Assembly (NCBI GenBank): GCA_014155875.1
Contig: JACEFZ010005141.1
Span: 1,176,001-1,240,000, forward strand
Length of the DNA: 64,000 nucleotides
Direction of reading: 5' to 3'
Origin: Cepaea nemoralis
Lineage: Eukaryota > Mollusca > Gastropoda > Stylommatophora > Helicidae
Shown: positions 55,365-64,000 of the stretch, in pieces
Numbering within the stretch: position 1 is the first letter of the stretch
Layout of the letters: each line of letters opens with the position of its first letter
Notes under the pieces: generated by a model
Told to the model about the DNA's origin: nothing
What the model saw: the letters and a program-made list of their open reading frames with translations, nothing else
The model's database searches: none
Program-made: the position numbers and the translations under genes

Positions 55365-55614
55365 GCTGGGAGGAGCGCCTTGGGTGTGAGGAGCAGCTGG
55401 CCGAGTGGCTAGAACGCCGGACTCTCATTCGGGAGACCCGGGTTCGATCCCTCTGTAAGGTGTGGGATTTTTGTCTGTCAGGGGCAAAAAGAAAATCCTA
55501 ACCTGCACAGTTCACGTTGACTGCACTAGCCAGGCGGCCTTAATTCCTCAGGCTCAAAGACCCCTCTGCCATACACCGCAAGGTATTATATTGGCATTAA
55601 ATGACAGTTTTTTT
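55365..55614 (+). mobile_element. SINE S5, tRNA-derived, with 12-bp target duplication
   Basis: TTCTGTTAAGGT at 55353-55364 and 55615-55626 bounds it. The tRNA-like part (from about 55390) has TGGCCGAGTGGC (A box) and GGTTCGATCCC (B box), Leu/Ser-like. A 25-bp GC-rich stretch precedes it. The body includes GCACTAGCCAGGCGGCCTTA and the 3' end is T-rich. It is inserted in the NL-C linker. Confidence 0.9.
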
Positions 55615-57579
55615 TTCTGTTAAGGTATCTTCCAACTTGTCACAGATAACGTTTAATTGAGGTTGAACATTTCTTGTCAATAACTTCATTTCTTTGAACA
55701 TTTCATAATCTCTTCCAAAGTTATGATATTGCTCAATTTTAGTACAACAGTCTTGTATATATTGGATTTTGTCCTTTCTTGTGTTCCTTCTTATTTTTCA
55801 TATTAAAGATTTATACTTCATCCTGCTGTTATCAGTTTCTCTTCCTTTCTGTTTATGTTCCCTTTGTTGTTTTAGTAATTCTAACGTATCTGATGTAATC
55901 CACGGCTTATGTGCTTATTCTTAATTCTTTGGCTGCTGTTATCATATCTGCAGCTTGTATTGCCAGTTCATCATGTGTCATTCCCTCCTGCATTGACATG
56001 TCATCTCATCTCATCTCATCTCATCATGTTCCTCTTGTACCTTGCGGTGTTGAAGTGAAGTGTAAACAGCGGGTGAGTGCCCGCTTATGGGCTTCATGTA
56101 TCGATATTCCCATGGACTCTGTTATTCCCTGCGTCCATCGTTTATGTGGTCGGCCTCTTCCTCTGCTTCCCTCTGGTCTGTACATCATTGCTTGTTGTGG
56201 TATACTGTTAGTTGGTAACCTAGTTGCATGGCCAAACCATTTGACTTGCTGCCTTCTAATAAAATCTAATGCTGCTATAACCCCCACTTTGGTCCTGATT
56301 TCTTCATTTCTGATCTTATCTCTTCTTGATACATTGAGTATTCTTCTCAGGAATCTTATTTCTGTTGTTGTGATTTTTCTTTTCTCTTGTTATGTCATTG
56401 TCCAGGTTTGGCATTGGTAGTATAGAGTTGGTAGGAAGATTGTGTTGTAAAGTGCTTTCTTAGTAACTATTGATACATGTTTGTTCTTTAGTATTGGTGC
56501 CAATTGTCCAATGAGTTGGTTTGCCTTATTGCATCTATTTTCAATCTCATCTTCTGATTTGCCACCTGATGATATTATAATTCCCTAGGAACTTTACTTG
56601 TTTCAGGGAGTTTTAGTTTAGGTGAATCGTTGTTGTTTTTTTCTTCTTTGGTTATAGTCATTACCTCTGTTTACTTGTGCTAATTTTCATGTTACGTTTC
56701 TTACACATTTCATTTAGACTATTAATTTGGTCTTGTAATTCAACTTCTGATTCTTCACTTTTACGTTGTATGTATCTGGTATATTTGTGAGATCAAAACG
56801 AAGTGGCCTTGGCCCTCGGGTAAGCTTTTTGAGTTTTACTTGCATATCTGCTTCTAATAACTGATGATCTGTATCACAGTCTGCACTTCGTAGAGTTTTG
56901 TCCAATGCTATGCTTGATCTCCATCTTCTTTATATTAAAATATAATCCATCTGGTTTTTGGTAGTACTGTCCAGGAACTTCTATGTGTAGAGTCGTCTTG
57001 GGTGTTGTTTATAAAGTCTGATGGCTATAGTTAACTCATTTTCTGTGCAATTCAATTAATTTGTCACCTGCATCATTTCTATTTCTGAATTCAAATTTTC
57101 CTAAAATGTGTCTCTCATTTTCAGCTCTTCCTGTACCTTTTTTAGCATTAAAATCTCCCATTATTATTGTTATCATTATAACCAATCTTATTTAATGTGT
57201 CGTGCAGTGTTCTGTGAAAATCTTCAATTTCGTCCTCCTCTGATATTGAAGTAGGTGCATATATCTACTAAAAACCAGATAGATTATATTTTAATATAAA
57301 GAAGAAGGAGATCAAGCATAGCATTGGACAAAACTCTACGAAGTGCAGACTGTGATCCAGATCATCAGTTATTAGATGGCATAGGCATGGGGCGCCACGG
57401 GTTGCCTCTGATGGTGGGAGACACATACAGGTGTCACTGATTAGCTACCGCCCGCCTCAAGCTGGGCAGCCCCCAGCCAATTGGGTGCTGATCCGCCACA
57501 GCCTGCCTGCTTCAATGGGTGCTTGGGGCTAGGACAAAATCTGAATTGCAGGCTGTTAAACCAGTGCACCAGGCACTAA

Positions 57580-58376
57580 TAAAAAGAAAAATAGAAATCT
57601 CAAGCTTGCAACCTGGAACGTAAGAATCATGTGTCCACTGACTTGACGAATATTAACGATGTGAGAAAAATGGCTGTGATTGATGCCGAACTCAAGTCGT
57701 CTTAACATTGATATTGCTGGCCTGCAGGAGACTCGCCTCGCTGAGGAAGGGTCACTCAGGGAAAACAATTACACCCTTTTTTTGGAAGGGTAGAGGGCAG
57801 GCAGAAAAAAGCAACATGGTGTGGGCTTTGGAGTGAAGAATTCGGTACTGGGAATGATTTAAATTCCAGCTGGAGGTAATGAAAGACTATTATCCCTGCG
57901 CTTGGCAACCTCTTGTGGTTTTGCCACCATTATTACTGCATGTACACCAACACTCGCTTCCTCTGATGATGCGAAGGATTCGTTCTACGAGGAGTTACTC
58001 TATGATCAAGGCAGTTCCAAAATCCGACTACATTTATATGCTCGGTGATTTCAATGCTCGTGTGGGCAAGGACTCGAGTTCATGGCCAGTGTGCCTTGGA
58101 AAATACAACATCGGTCACATGAATGAAAATGGGCAAAGGCTGCTGGAGCATTGCACCAGAAATGACCTATCTATTACAAACTCCTTTTTTAAAACAAAAG
58201 AGCTGCATAAGGTCACATGGAAACATCCAAGATCCGGCCATTGGCATCAGCTGGACTTCATCATCACACAGAGACAACATCTGAACCATACATCATTATC
58301 TCAAAGTTACCACAGTGCTGACTGTGATACGGATCATTCTTTGGTTGTTGCAAGAGTTAGACTGAGACCAAAGTGA
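57580..58376 (+). pseudogene. NL-D AP-like endonuclease, frame-broken
   Basis: Motifs in order across several frames: KLATWNVR start (57603), IDIAGLQETRLAEEGSL (57705), then in one open stretch YMLGDFNARVGKDSS (58035), GQRLLEHCTRNDLSITN, HWHQLDFIITQRQ (58240) and DCDTDHSLVVARVRL (58318). These are the catalytic LGDFNA and SDH-type motifs of APE endonucleases that nick the target. Stops and shifts in the first half mean it is not functional as read. A Lys-rich linker (58560-58750) follows. Confidence 0.85.
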
Positions 58377-59156
58377 ATCTACACAGCTAAACATAAATCT
58401 AGTCCCAGGATTAATATTATTAGCACTCACAATCCTGATAAGTGCTTCGAGTGTCAGCAGCAACTTGAAGACACATTCACTGATACATCAGAAAATTGTA
58501 CAGTAAGTGAAAAGTGAGGTAAACTTAAGGAAACTCTTTATAAAACTGCGGTAGAGGTTTATGGCACTGTGGATCACTCACAAGAGGCAGGACTGGTTTG
58601 CTGCAAACAGCCAGACTCTGCAGCCCTTGATTGATAAAAAGAAGATAGCTCTTTTAAGAAACAAGGAAAGAACAACGCGTAACACGCTCAGTGAGCTGAA
58701 GCAAGTTGGGAAGGATGTGCAAAAGGCTGCCAGGCAGTGTGCAAATGACTATTGAATCAAGTTATGTGAGTCCATTCAAATTGCAAGTGATAAGGGAAAT
58801 ATCAGAAGCATATATGAAGGGATAAAGAAAGCCTGTGGTCCAACAATCAAAAGAAGTGCACCACTGAAAACCTTGACTGGAGAAATAATCACTGATAAGA
58901 AACATGGGTAGAGCACTATTTAGAGCTTTACTCAAGTGAGACCAAACTAGCGGATGATGCCCTCAACGCCCTGCCATTTTTTGACCATCTGGACACACTT
59001 CCTACCATAACAGAAGTTAAGTGTGCTATAAATGAACTTGCATCTGGCAAGGCTCCAGGTAAGGATGGGATTCCAGTAGAGTTAATCAGGAGTGGGCAAG
59101 ACACACTCACTCTACAGATCCACGTCCCACAGGATTTCAAAGATTCAAGCATCATA

Positions 59157-60695
59157 ATGCTGTACAAGAACAAGGGCGATCGAAGCGACTGTAACAACTA
59201 TAGGGGTATTTCACTTCTGTGTACTGTTGGGAAAGTATTTGCCAGAATTGTTCTGCGCAGACTTCAAGTCCTAGGAGATCAAGTCTACCCCGAATCACAG
59301 TGCGGCTTCCGACAGAACCGGTCTACCATTGATATGATATTCTCATTGCGACAAATGCAAGAAAAATGCCGTGAACAAAATCAACCACTGTTTATTGCCT
59401 TCATCGACCTCACAAAGGCATTTGATTTGGTCAGTCGTGAGGGTCTGTTCAAGGCACTAAAGAAGATTGGCTGCCCACCAACTCTTCTGTCCATTGTGGA
59501 ATCATTCCACACAGGCATGAAGGGTATAATCAAGTTTGATGGTGCAACTTCAGAAGAGTTTGAAATCAAGAGTGGAGTTAAGCAAGGTTGTGTACTATCC
59601 CCCACCCTCTTTGGAATATACTTTTCACTTCTACTGAAATATGCCTTTCGTGATCAGGATGCCGGTATATACATTCACTCACGCTCAGATGGCGGCCTCT
59701 ATAATGCTCAGAGATTGAAGGCCAAGACCAAAATTAGGAGGGTACTAATCAGAGAGTTGCTTTTTGCGGATGATGCTGCAATTACGACCCACTCTGAGGA
59801 AGAATTACAACATCTACTATCTGCATTCTCCAATGCTTGTTCTGAATTTGGTTTAACAATTAACAAAAAGAAGACACAGATTATGTCACAAGGTGCACAT
59901 GGGGTACCATCAATCTTTATTGACGACGCCGAACTGGAGATAGTAGACCATTTTACATATCTAGGATCAGAGGTAAATAGCAAATTATCCCTAGATCAGG
60001 AAATCAACATCAGGATTGGTAAGGCAGCAACAACAATGAACATGTTAGCAAAAAGAGTCTGGGAGAACAGGAAGCTTATGGCCAAAACAAAAGTCCTCAT
60101 CTACCAAGCCTGTGTCCTTAGTACTCTTCTTTATGGCAGTGAAACCTGGACAACTTACTCACACCAAGAGAAATGTTTAAACAGCTTTCATATGCGGTGT
60201 CTGCGAAGAATACTTGGTATTAAGTGGCAAGACAAAATCACAAATACTGAAGTATTGGAAAGATCAGGTTGTGTGACGGTGTGTTCCATGCGCAGTCTTC
60301 GCAGATTTAGATGGATAGGACACATTAGGAGGATGGATGATGGTAGAATACCAAAGGACATCTTTTTGGGTGAATTACAGATGGGTAGGAGATCTCAGGG
60401 TCGGCCTCTACTACGATACAAAGATGTGTGTAAGCGGGACATGATTGATACAGGCATTGATAATGCACATTGGGAGCAAGTCCCCGCTGATCATGTTGCA
60501 TGGAGGGCAACTATCAGAAATGGAATAAAGACAAAGGAGAAAATTATTGCAGATAACGCACACACAGAGCATGAGAGACGTAAGATGGTGCATGATGGTG
60601 GAAATGACCATGTTTTCATATGCATCCACTGTGGACAGACATTTACAGCACGAATTGGCCTTATCAGCCACACTCGCCACCGCCATGGGTCGTAG
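59157..60695 (+). CDS. NL-D reverse transcriptase with C-terminal C2H2 zinc finger, 512 codons open
   Basis: Reverse transcriptase of a non-LTR element. RT motifs: NNYRGISLLCTVGKVFARI (residue about 12), ESQCGFRQNRSTIDMI (47), FIAFIDLTKAFD (80), SGVKQGCVLSPTLFG (140) and catalytic LLFADDAAIT (201). After the thumb come the LLYGSETWTTYSH and RFRWIGHIRRMDDGR motifs, then a single C2H2 finger CIHCGQTFTARIGLISHTRHRH arrangement at residues about 487-508. No stop over 1.5 kb. The reading starts at a Met inside the RT. The upstream part (ASGKAPGKDGIPVELI at 59040) is in frame-broken sequence and seems to miss some residues before 59157. This is the youngest-looking LINE in the window. Confidence 0.93.
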   Translation: MLYKNKGDRSDCNNYRGISLLCTVGKVFARIVLRRLQVLGDQVYPESQCGFRQNRSTIDMIFSLRQMQEKCREQNQPLFIAFIDLTKAFDLVSREGLFKALKKIGCPPTLLSIVESFHTGMKGIIKFDGATSEEFEIKSGVKQGCVLSPTLFGIYFSLLLKYAFRDQDAGIYIHSRSDGGLYNAQRLKAKTKIRRVLIRELLFADDAAITTHSEEELQHLLSAFSNACSEFGLTINKKKTQIMSQGAHGVPSIFIDDAELEIVDHFTYLGSEVNSKLSLDQEINIRIGKAATTMNMLAKRVWENRKLMAKTKVLIYQACVLSTLLYGSETWTTYSHQEKCLNSFHMRCLRRILGIKWQDKITNTEVLERSGCVTVCSMRSLRRFRWIGHIRRMDDGRIPKDIFLGELQMGRRSQGRPLLRYKDVCKRDMIDTGIDNAHWEQVPADHVAWRATIRNGIKTKEKIIADNAHTEHERRKMVHDGGNDHVFICIHCGQTFTARIGLISHTRHRHGS

Positions 60696-61085
60696 TTATT
60701 AAGCCTTTTTGAAGCACAATGTACCAAACTATCGTCTGTCAAGACAGAAAGGTGCCAATGAAATGAATATATCTGTATGAGAGTTGTGTTTCTTGGACAT
60801 CCTTTAAGTCTGATAGCAAGGATTCTGTCACTAACTGGGTTATATCCCATTAAAGCTTATACAGTTGTTTTATCTAAACAAAATGCCACTCCGCTCTGTC
60901 CTCTGACGTCTCTACCAGAGTATATGAAAAGACTACCATTTTCACTTTTAAAATGTCCCTTGCCTCTCCAGCAATGTTCACTAATTCCTAAACTTTGAAT
61001 ATTTAACCTCTCAGTCTCATCAAGCGTTCCTCATACAGACTTCTCACATTCCACGTTCCTAGTTTCACTCTGCTTCTTAGTCTGA

Positions 61086-61784
61086 CACATGGAATTTCCT
61101 TGATAACACCATCAGGATTATCTCTGTCATCACGATTACTAGTACTGGCACCTGCATCAAACTCATCCCCATTGTTATCTGATCTGCCTGGCCTGGCTTC
61201 TCACCACCAAATCTCCGTATTATGTTTTCTTTCATAGCTTTTAGAGTTTTTTTAGAGCAATATAATTTCTCATCTTTGTTGAGAAAATATTGTGGTATCA
61301 GCAAGTCGTTGGTATATTACACCTGTGTCAACTACAAGTCTCCACTCAGTGTGAAAGTTAATAGCGACTTGTTATATAGTGGTTACGTGCCAGAATGTCT
61401 AAAGTTTATTATCTACACCTTTAATTGTCCCTTCGCTGCTGAACTGGTGGTAACTTATGACATCAAATTGAGATTTTACAATCGTTGTAAAATTAAGACT
61501 GTATTTGCATTGTGTGATGGCAGCTCTACTTGCATAAATTTGTATCATAGAATTGTAAATGCCATCAGTGCAATGAAGTTTTATTTTTCTATCACCTAAT
61601 TCATCCTTCAGTTTATATCTTAGTTAAAGAATGGGAGATGAATTCTGATTTTACCAGAATCTTTCCTTTTGTGACGAAATGCCTCGGCAATATCAGAATG
61701 TATCTTTCATTCCACAAGAAAGGAATAAAAACCCAAAAGGAATGAACAGATAGAAAAATAAAATTTCACCATGCTGCTCAGTGT
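61086..61784. other. Probable NL-B leader, then unassigned
   Basis: 61086-61300 is probably NL-B 5' sequence because it continues the endonuclease frame upstream, but no motif proves it. 61300-61784 shows nothing recognised. Confidence 0.35.
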
Positions 61785-61995
61785 TTACAATTCTATGAAG
61801 CAATTTTGTGCCAGTAGAGTCATCGCACAAAGCGAACAGTCTGCTTTCTATCAAGGTGAGAAAATCTCAATTCGTGACCACTACCACAATAGAGGAAAGG
61901 GATGTAAAGGTGTAACATTCTTCCTTCATAAAAACCACTGGTTAACACGTTGTCATGGAAGTCCAGACTGATGGGAGACTTTTGGCCAGGACAAA
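61785..61995. repeat. Dispersed repeat R1, copy 2
   Basis: Matches 17690-17910 at both ends (TTTTGTGCCAGTAGAGTCAT, GCACAAAGCGAACAGTCTG; ACCACTGGTTAACACGTTGTC). Confidence 0.6.
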
Positions 61996-63396
61996 CGTGT
62001 GAACTTACCAAATGGCTGTTGGAGTAGACCACATGCTTGACACCTACTTGCAACACGGAGATAAAGAAAGTTCAAATGGTGGCAAACAGGGAAGGCGAGT
62101 GTAGACAGCAGATTAGAATGTATAACGTAACATCAATCGCATCTCCGAGCAGCGGCCAAAGCATATTTCAGACGCATGGTATTGGCCAGTTAAAATTGAT
62201 TGACGTGAAACTACAGTCCATAGTGAAAGTAGGGGAGGAGTTAAAGAATACTGGACATGAGGCATCCACGTAATTATTCAAAGTGAAAAGGGGAGGTGAA
62301 AAGACAAAAATCATGTTAGGGATGAAATCAGTATTTAAACTACGGAAATTGCCAACAAACCTAAGATGCAAGTGCAGTATAGCATACCCGTGAAGCCTTC
62401 TGGTGAGAAATTACTGTTTCATTTCATCCGACTTCAGTAAAGAGTCTTTGTGGAGCGGGGGTGAGGGTGATTCCTAGCTATAAACTCCATTTCATAGGAG
62501 TCACAGACAGCCAGAAATCCACTCACATAATGGAGCAGCTGCTCCTCATGCAAGGATCCAATTTAATTCTGCAAGCTGAATGTGCAAAATTGTCTCACCA
62601 AGGAACATAAACTCAGGTGTCTTCTTCAGTTGAGCCAATAAGTCGGAACACCTAATAATCTCTCAACCAAGACCACAAACTCACAACGTCTCATGTCAGC
62701 TCTTTAGCCTTTCCTCCGAGCGAGGGTGGTGAATCTTAGTGCAGTCAAATCATGAAAATGTCAGCCGAAGTCCAACCTCCATAACAAAGCGGTAATCATC
62801 TGTAAGTCACACTCACCTTAAAAGACCAAGAGGTGGGTCGAAAAACCAGTGGAAGAACCAGCTTACTAGCATAGTGCGGCGGCGTGAATGGGCCACGAAG
62901 AAGGAACATGGCAACAGAAACGGATGGAGGCGACATGGCTGGGGATGAGGCAGGCTCCCCACGACCACAGGTGCTGAGGGGCAAGAACAGTCTGCATGGG
63001 CTCGCCCCATTGAGGGAGAAGAGTCTTAAGAGTGAACATGGTAACAGCTTAGGGACAAGCACAACACCAAGACAGCGAAATTGACCAAACGTCTCCACGG
63101 CAGGGGAAAGACGTCCGGAATCATGACCCGGACGGGCCTGCTCCTAGAGAGTGTTAAGGGTATAATGGGCCGAAACGCTTGGGGAAGGGGTACTCTTTTG
63201 TCGATTAGAAGCCCCTGCCATGTTTGCTCCACGGCGGAGTTTTTGTGACATACATGTCATTTTCTACATGGTGTACATGCCATTTGATCAACACCATGCT
63301 CTCATCACATAACACCAGCATATCATTCTTTCTATTGAATGATTATGAAAAGTTAATAAACACAGTGGTAATTTTTGTTTAATCTTAATTTTTATT
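61996..63396. other. No recognised feature
   Basis: Unassigned. 62870-63140 is noticeably more GC- and CpG-rich than its surroundings, but no ORF or element ends could be defended. Confidence 0.35.
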
Positions 63397-63399
63397 ATT

Positions 63400-63640
63400 G
63401 CATATCCCTTACAAGACGTTGCAGTCAACACCAGCATTTTTCAGCTGCTGTTAATGTATTAGGAAACTTTTACATTCAGTAGTTTGCCATTGCTTTCTGA
63501 ACGACCGGCTCACATACCCCCGTAAGTTACCAGCACGGTGCGAACCGCTGCTGATTCTTGCAGCTGCTGTTTTCCCCATGTGGATATACAGGATTACAAA
63601 CAGCGTTGTTAACCCCTTAGCCTGTGAGACTGGCTTAAAC
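63400..63640 (-). mobile_element. SINE S1, minus-strand copy
   Basis: Reverse complement of S1: TATCCCTTACAAGACGTTGC, TTTTTCAGCTGCTG, GTAGTTTGCCATTGCTTTCT and GAACGACCGGCTCACATACC. The head near 63610 is extended by an extra stretch (GCAGCTGCTGTTTTCCCC). Confidence 0.85.
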
Positions 63641-63744
63641 TCATAGTTCTCCCACAATATTTCTATGTAAATGTTTGTGTAGCTTAAGTGCTTGTAAACT
63701 CTTTTAAATCACAGTTAGTGGGGGCGCAATTATATCTTTCCAAG

Positions 63745-64000
63745 AAGGGCATAAGACAGGGAGGCAACTTGTACTATGCAGCGCTTATACTAAAAGCTTA
63801 TTCTGCATATCAAATTTCCTCTTTCTTACTCCTGGGGGACCAAGAGCAGCTACATCTACCTTTTCAACAAGCCATTGTTTGGCTGTTTTCTTGAGTATCC
63901 AGGGACTGTTTCTTCAATCAGCATACAAGAGACATTTGTCCCTGGAGTGTAAGGGATCTGGAGTGTAAGGGATCTGAACTTACACCTGCAGCTAAACGCC
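63745..64000 (-). mobile_element. SINE S2, minus-strand copy, runs off the window
   Basis: The minus strand reads TCCCTGGATACTCAAGAAAA, ATGGCTTGTTGAAAAGGTAG and TGCTCTTGGTCCCCCAGGAG, matching the S2 3' body. A 19-bp unit GGAGTGTAAGGGATCTGGA is tandemly doubled at 63945-63980. Confidence 0.75.

Larger units (their letters stand above)
51158..55995 (-). mobile_element. NL-C non-LTR retrotransposon, long copy with two nested insertions
   Basis: The 3' end (51158-51303) matches 17020-17160. It resumes at 53930 after the LTR-like insertion (TYFGHLRHHESSERTIMEG), then runs back through the RT: LFSCFVDYSKAFYCVQHQKL near 54860, QTEFRHGRGTRDH near 54930, CTNYRTVALIRHASKILLKI near 55060 and a pre-RT helix (MTAETELEPSLDEIVCTI near 55250). 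A Lys-rich linker follows to about 55990. S5 interrupts it at 55365-55614. The YADD-like palm motif near 54560 is decayed. No endonuclease was found beyond 55995. Confidence 0.82.
57267..60766 (+). mobile_element. NL-D non-LTR retrotransposon, near full length, with a chimeric 5' end
   Basis: An 8-bp ATATATCT duplication delimits a 3.5-kb insertion. The first 110 bp (57267-57374) are an inverted near-copy of 56854-56965 of the surrounding NL-B. From about 57377 a GC-richer leader (CATGGGGCGCCACGGGTTGC) starts NL-D proper, followed by a decayed endonuclease and a long intact RT ORF. The 3' end is an AATGAAATGA-type tail just before the duplication. Confidence 0.88.
55998..61085 (-). mobile_element. 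NL-B non-LTR retrotransposon with 5' endonuclease, internal RT deletion and nested NL-D
   Basis: Read on the minus strand: endonuclease N-terminus at 61085-60775 (NIQSLGISEHCWRGKGHF, MGYNPVSDRILAIRLKGCPR). NL-D then interrupts at 60766-57267. The endonuclease continues at 57266 (IYAPTSISEEDEIEDF, MGDFNAK near 57150, DCDTDHQLLEADM near 56870) to about 56765. It then jumps to RT C-terminal sequence (NMKISTSK near 56690, WFGHATRLPTNSIPQQAMM near 56220, SRGRGRPHKRWTQGITES near 56140) and a (CATCT)n tail at 55999-56022. The N-terminal RT palm is absent. Flanking ATATATCT at 57259-57266 and 60767-60774 shows the endonuclease was continuous before NL-D landed. Confidence 0.85.

Noticed and set aside
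55390..55462. Possible functional tRNA gene (A and B boxes, Leu/Ser-like)
   Set aside because: It is inside a unit bounded by a 12-bp target duplication and followed by a SINE body, so it is the head of SINE S5.
62796..63098. 100-codon minus ORF in a GC-rich patch
   Set aside because: Composition is skewed to Pro, Ser and Leu with overlapping ORFs in other frames; no motif or splice support.

Overview
This window is eukaryotic, almost certainly metazoan, intronic DNA. It holds six exons of one conserved host gene on the + strand, embedded in a dense, nested layer of transposable elements. The host gene is an ortholog of the Ral GTPase-activating protein alpha subunit (RALGAPA1/2 family). The exons are at 7581-7733, 9771-9971, 19834-20063, 21397-21542, 41709-41812 and 47920-48045. 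Phases join cleanly and every exon has an AG acceptor and a GT donor. The introns are about 2.0, 9.9, 1.3, 20.2, 6.1 and more than 15.9 kb. The 5' part of the gene and the C-terminal Rap/Ran-GAP domain lie outside the window. The AT-rich sequence, SSR-rich introns, Penelope, mariner and piggyBac relics and many tRNA-derived SINEs suggest an invertebrate with a large genome. A mollusc or other lophotrochozoan, or a chelicerate, is possible; I cannot settle the species.

The centrepiece is a complete but decayed LTR retrotransposon at 30427-39687, antisense inside the 20-kb intron. It has TG...CA LTRs, a 5-bp TCATA target duplication and a polypurine tract next to the 3' LTR. Its coding order is gag, CCHC nucleocapsid, protease, integrase, reverse transcriptase, RNase H. 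The RT and integrase are Ty3/Gypsy-like, but integrase lies before RT as in Ty1/Copia. That arrangement marks the Gmr1 group of Ty3/Gypsy elements, whose capsid is the proposed source of the vertebrate SCAN domain. Its 5' LTR carries a later tRNA-SINE insertion.

Non-LTR retrotransposons, with local labels: NL-A (3547-4400, 7806-8480, 13011-13540, 45195-45440, 47218-47580); NL-B (18050-18875, 55998-61085); NL-C (16993-17300, 28068-28414, 51158-55995); NL-D (57267-60766, with a 512-codon RT ORF ending in a C2H2 zinc finger); NL-E (42370-44330); and NL-I, an I-clade-like family with C-terminal RNase H, in many 3' fragments. A Penelope-like RT occupies the left edge (1-1497). DNA transposons are a full-length decayed mariner (13729-15072), a second mariner fragment, and two copies of a piggyBac-derived non-autonomous element. 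Five tRNA-derived SINE families (S1-S5, local labels) are scattered throughout.

Nesting is clear in several places. S1 sits in NL-A with an 11-bp duplication. S5 and a 2.6-kb LTR-like element sit in NL-C. NL-D sits in NL-B with an 8-bp duplication and carries a chimeric 5' junction. No bacterial-type operons, CRISPR arrays or functional tRNA/rRNA genes were seen.
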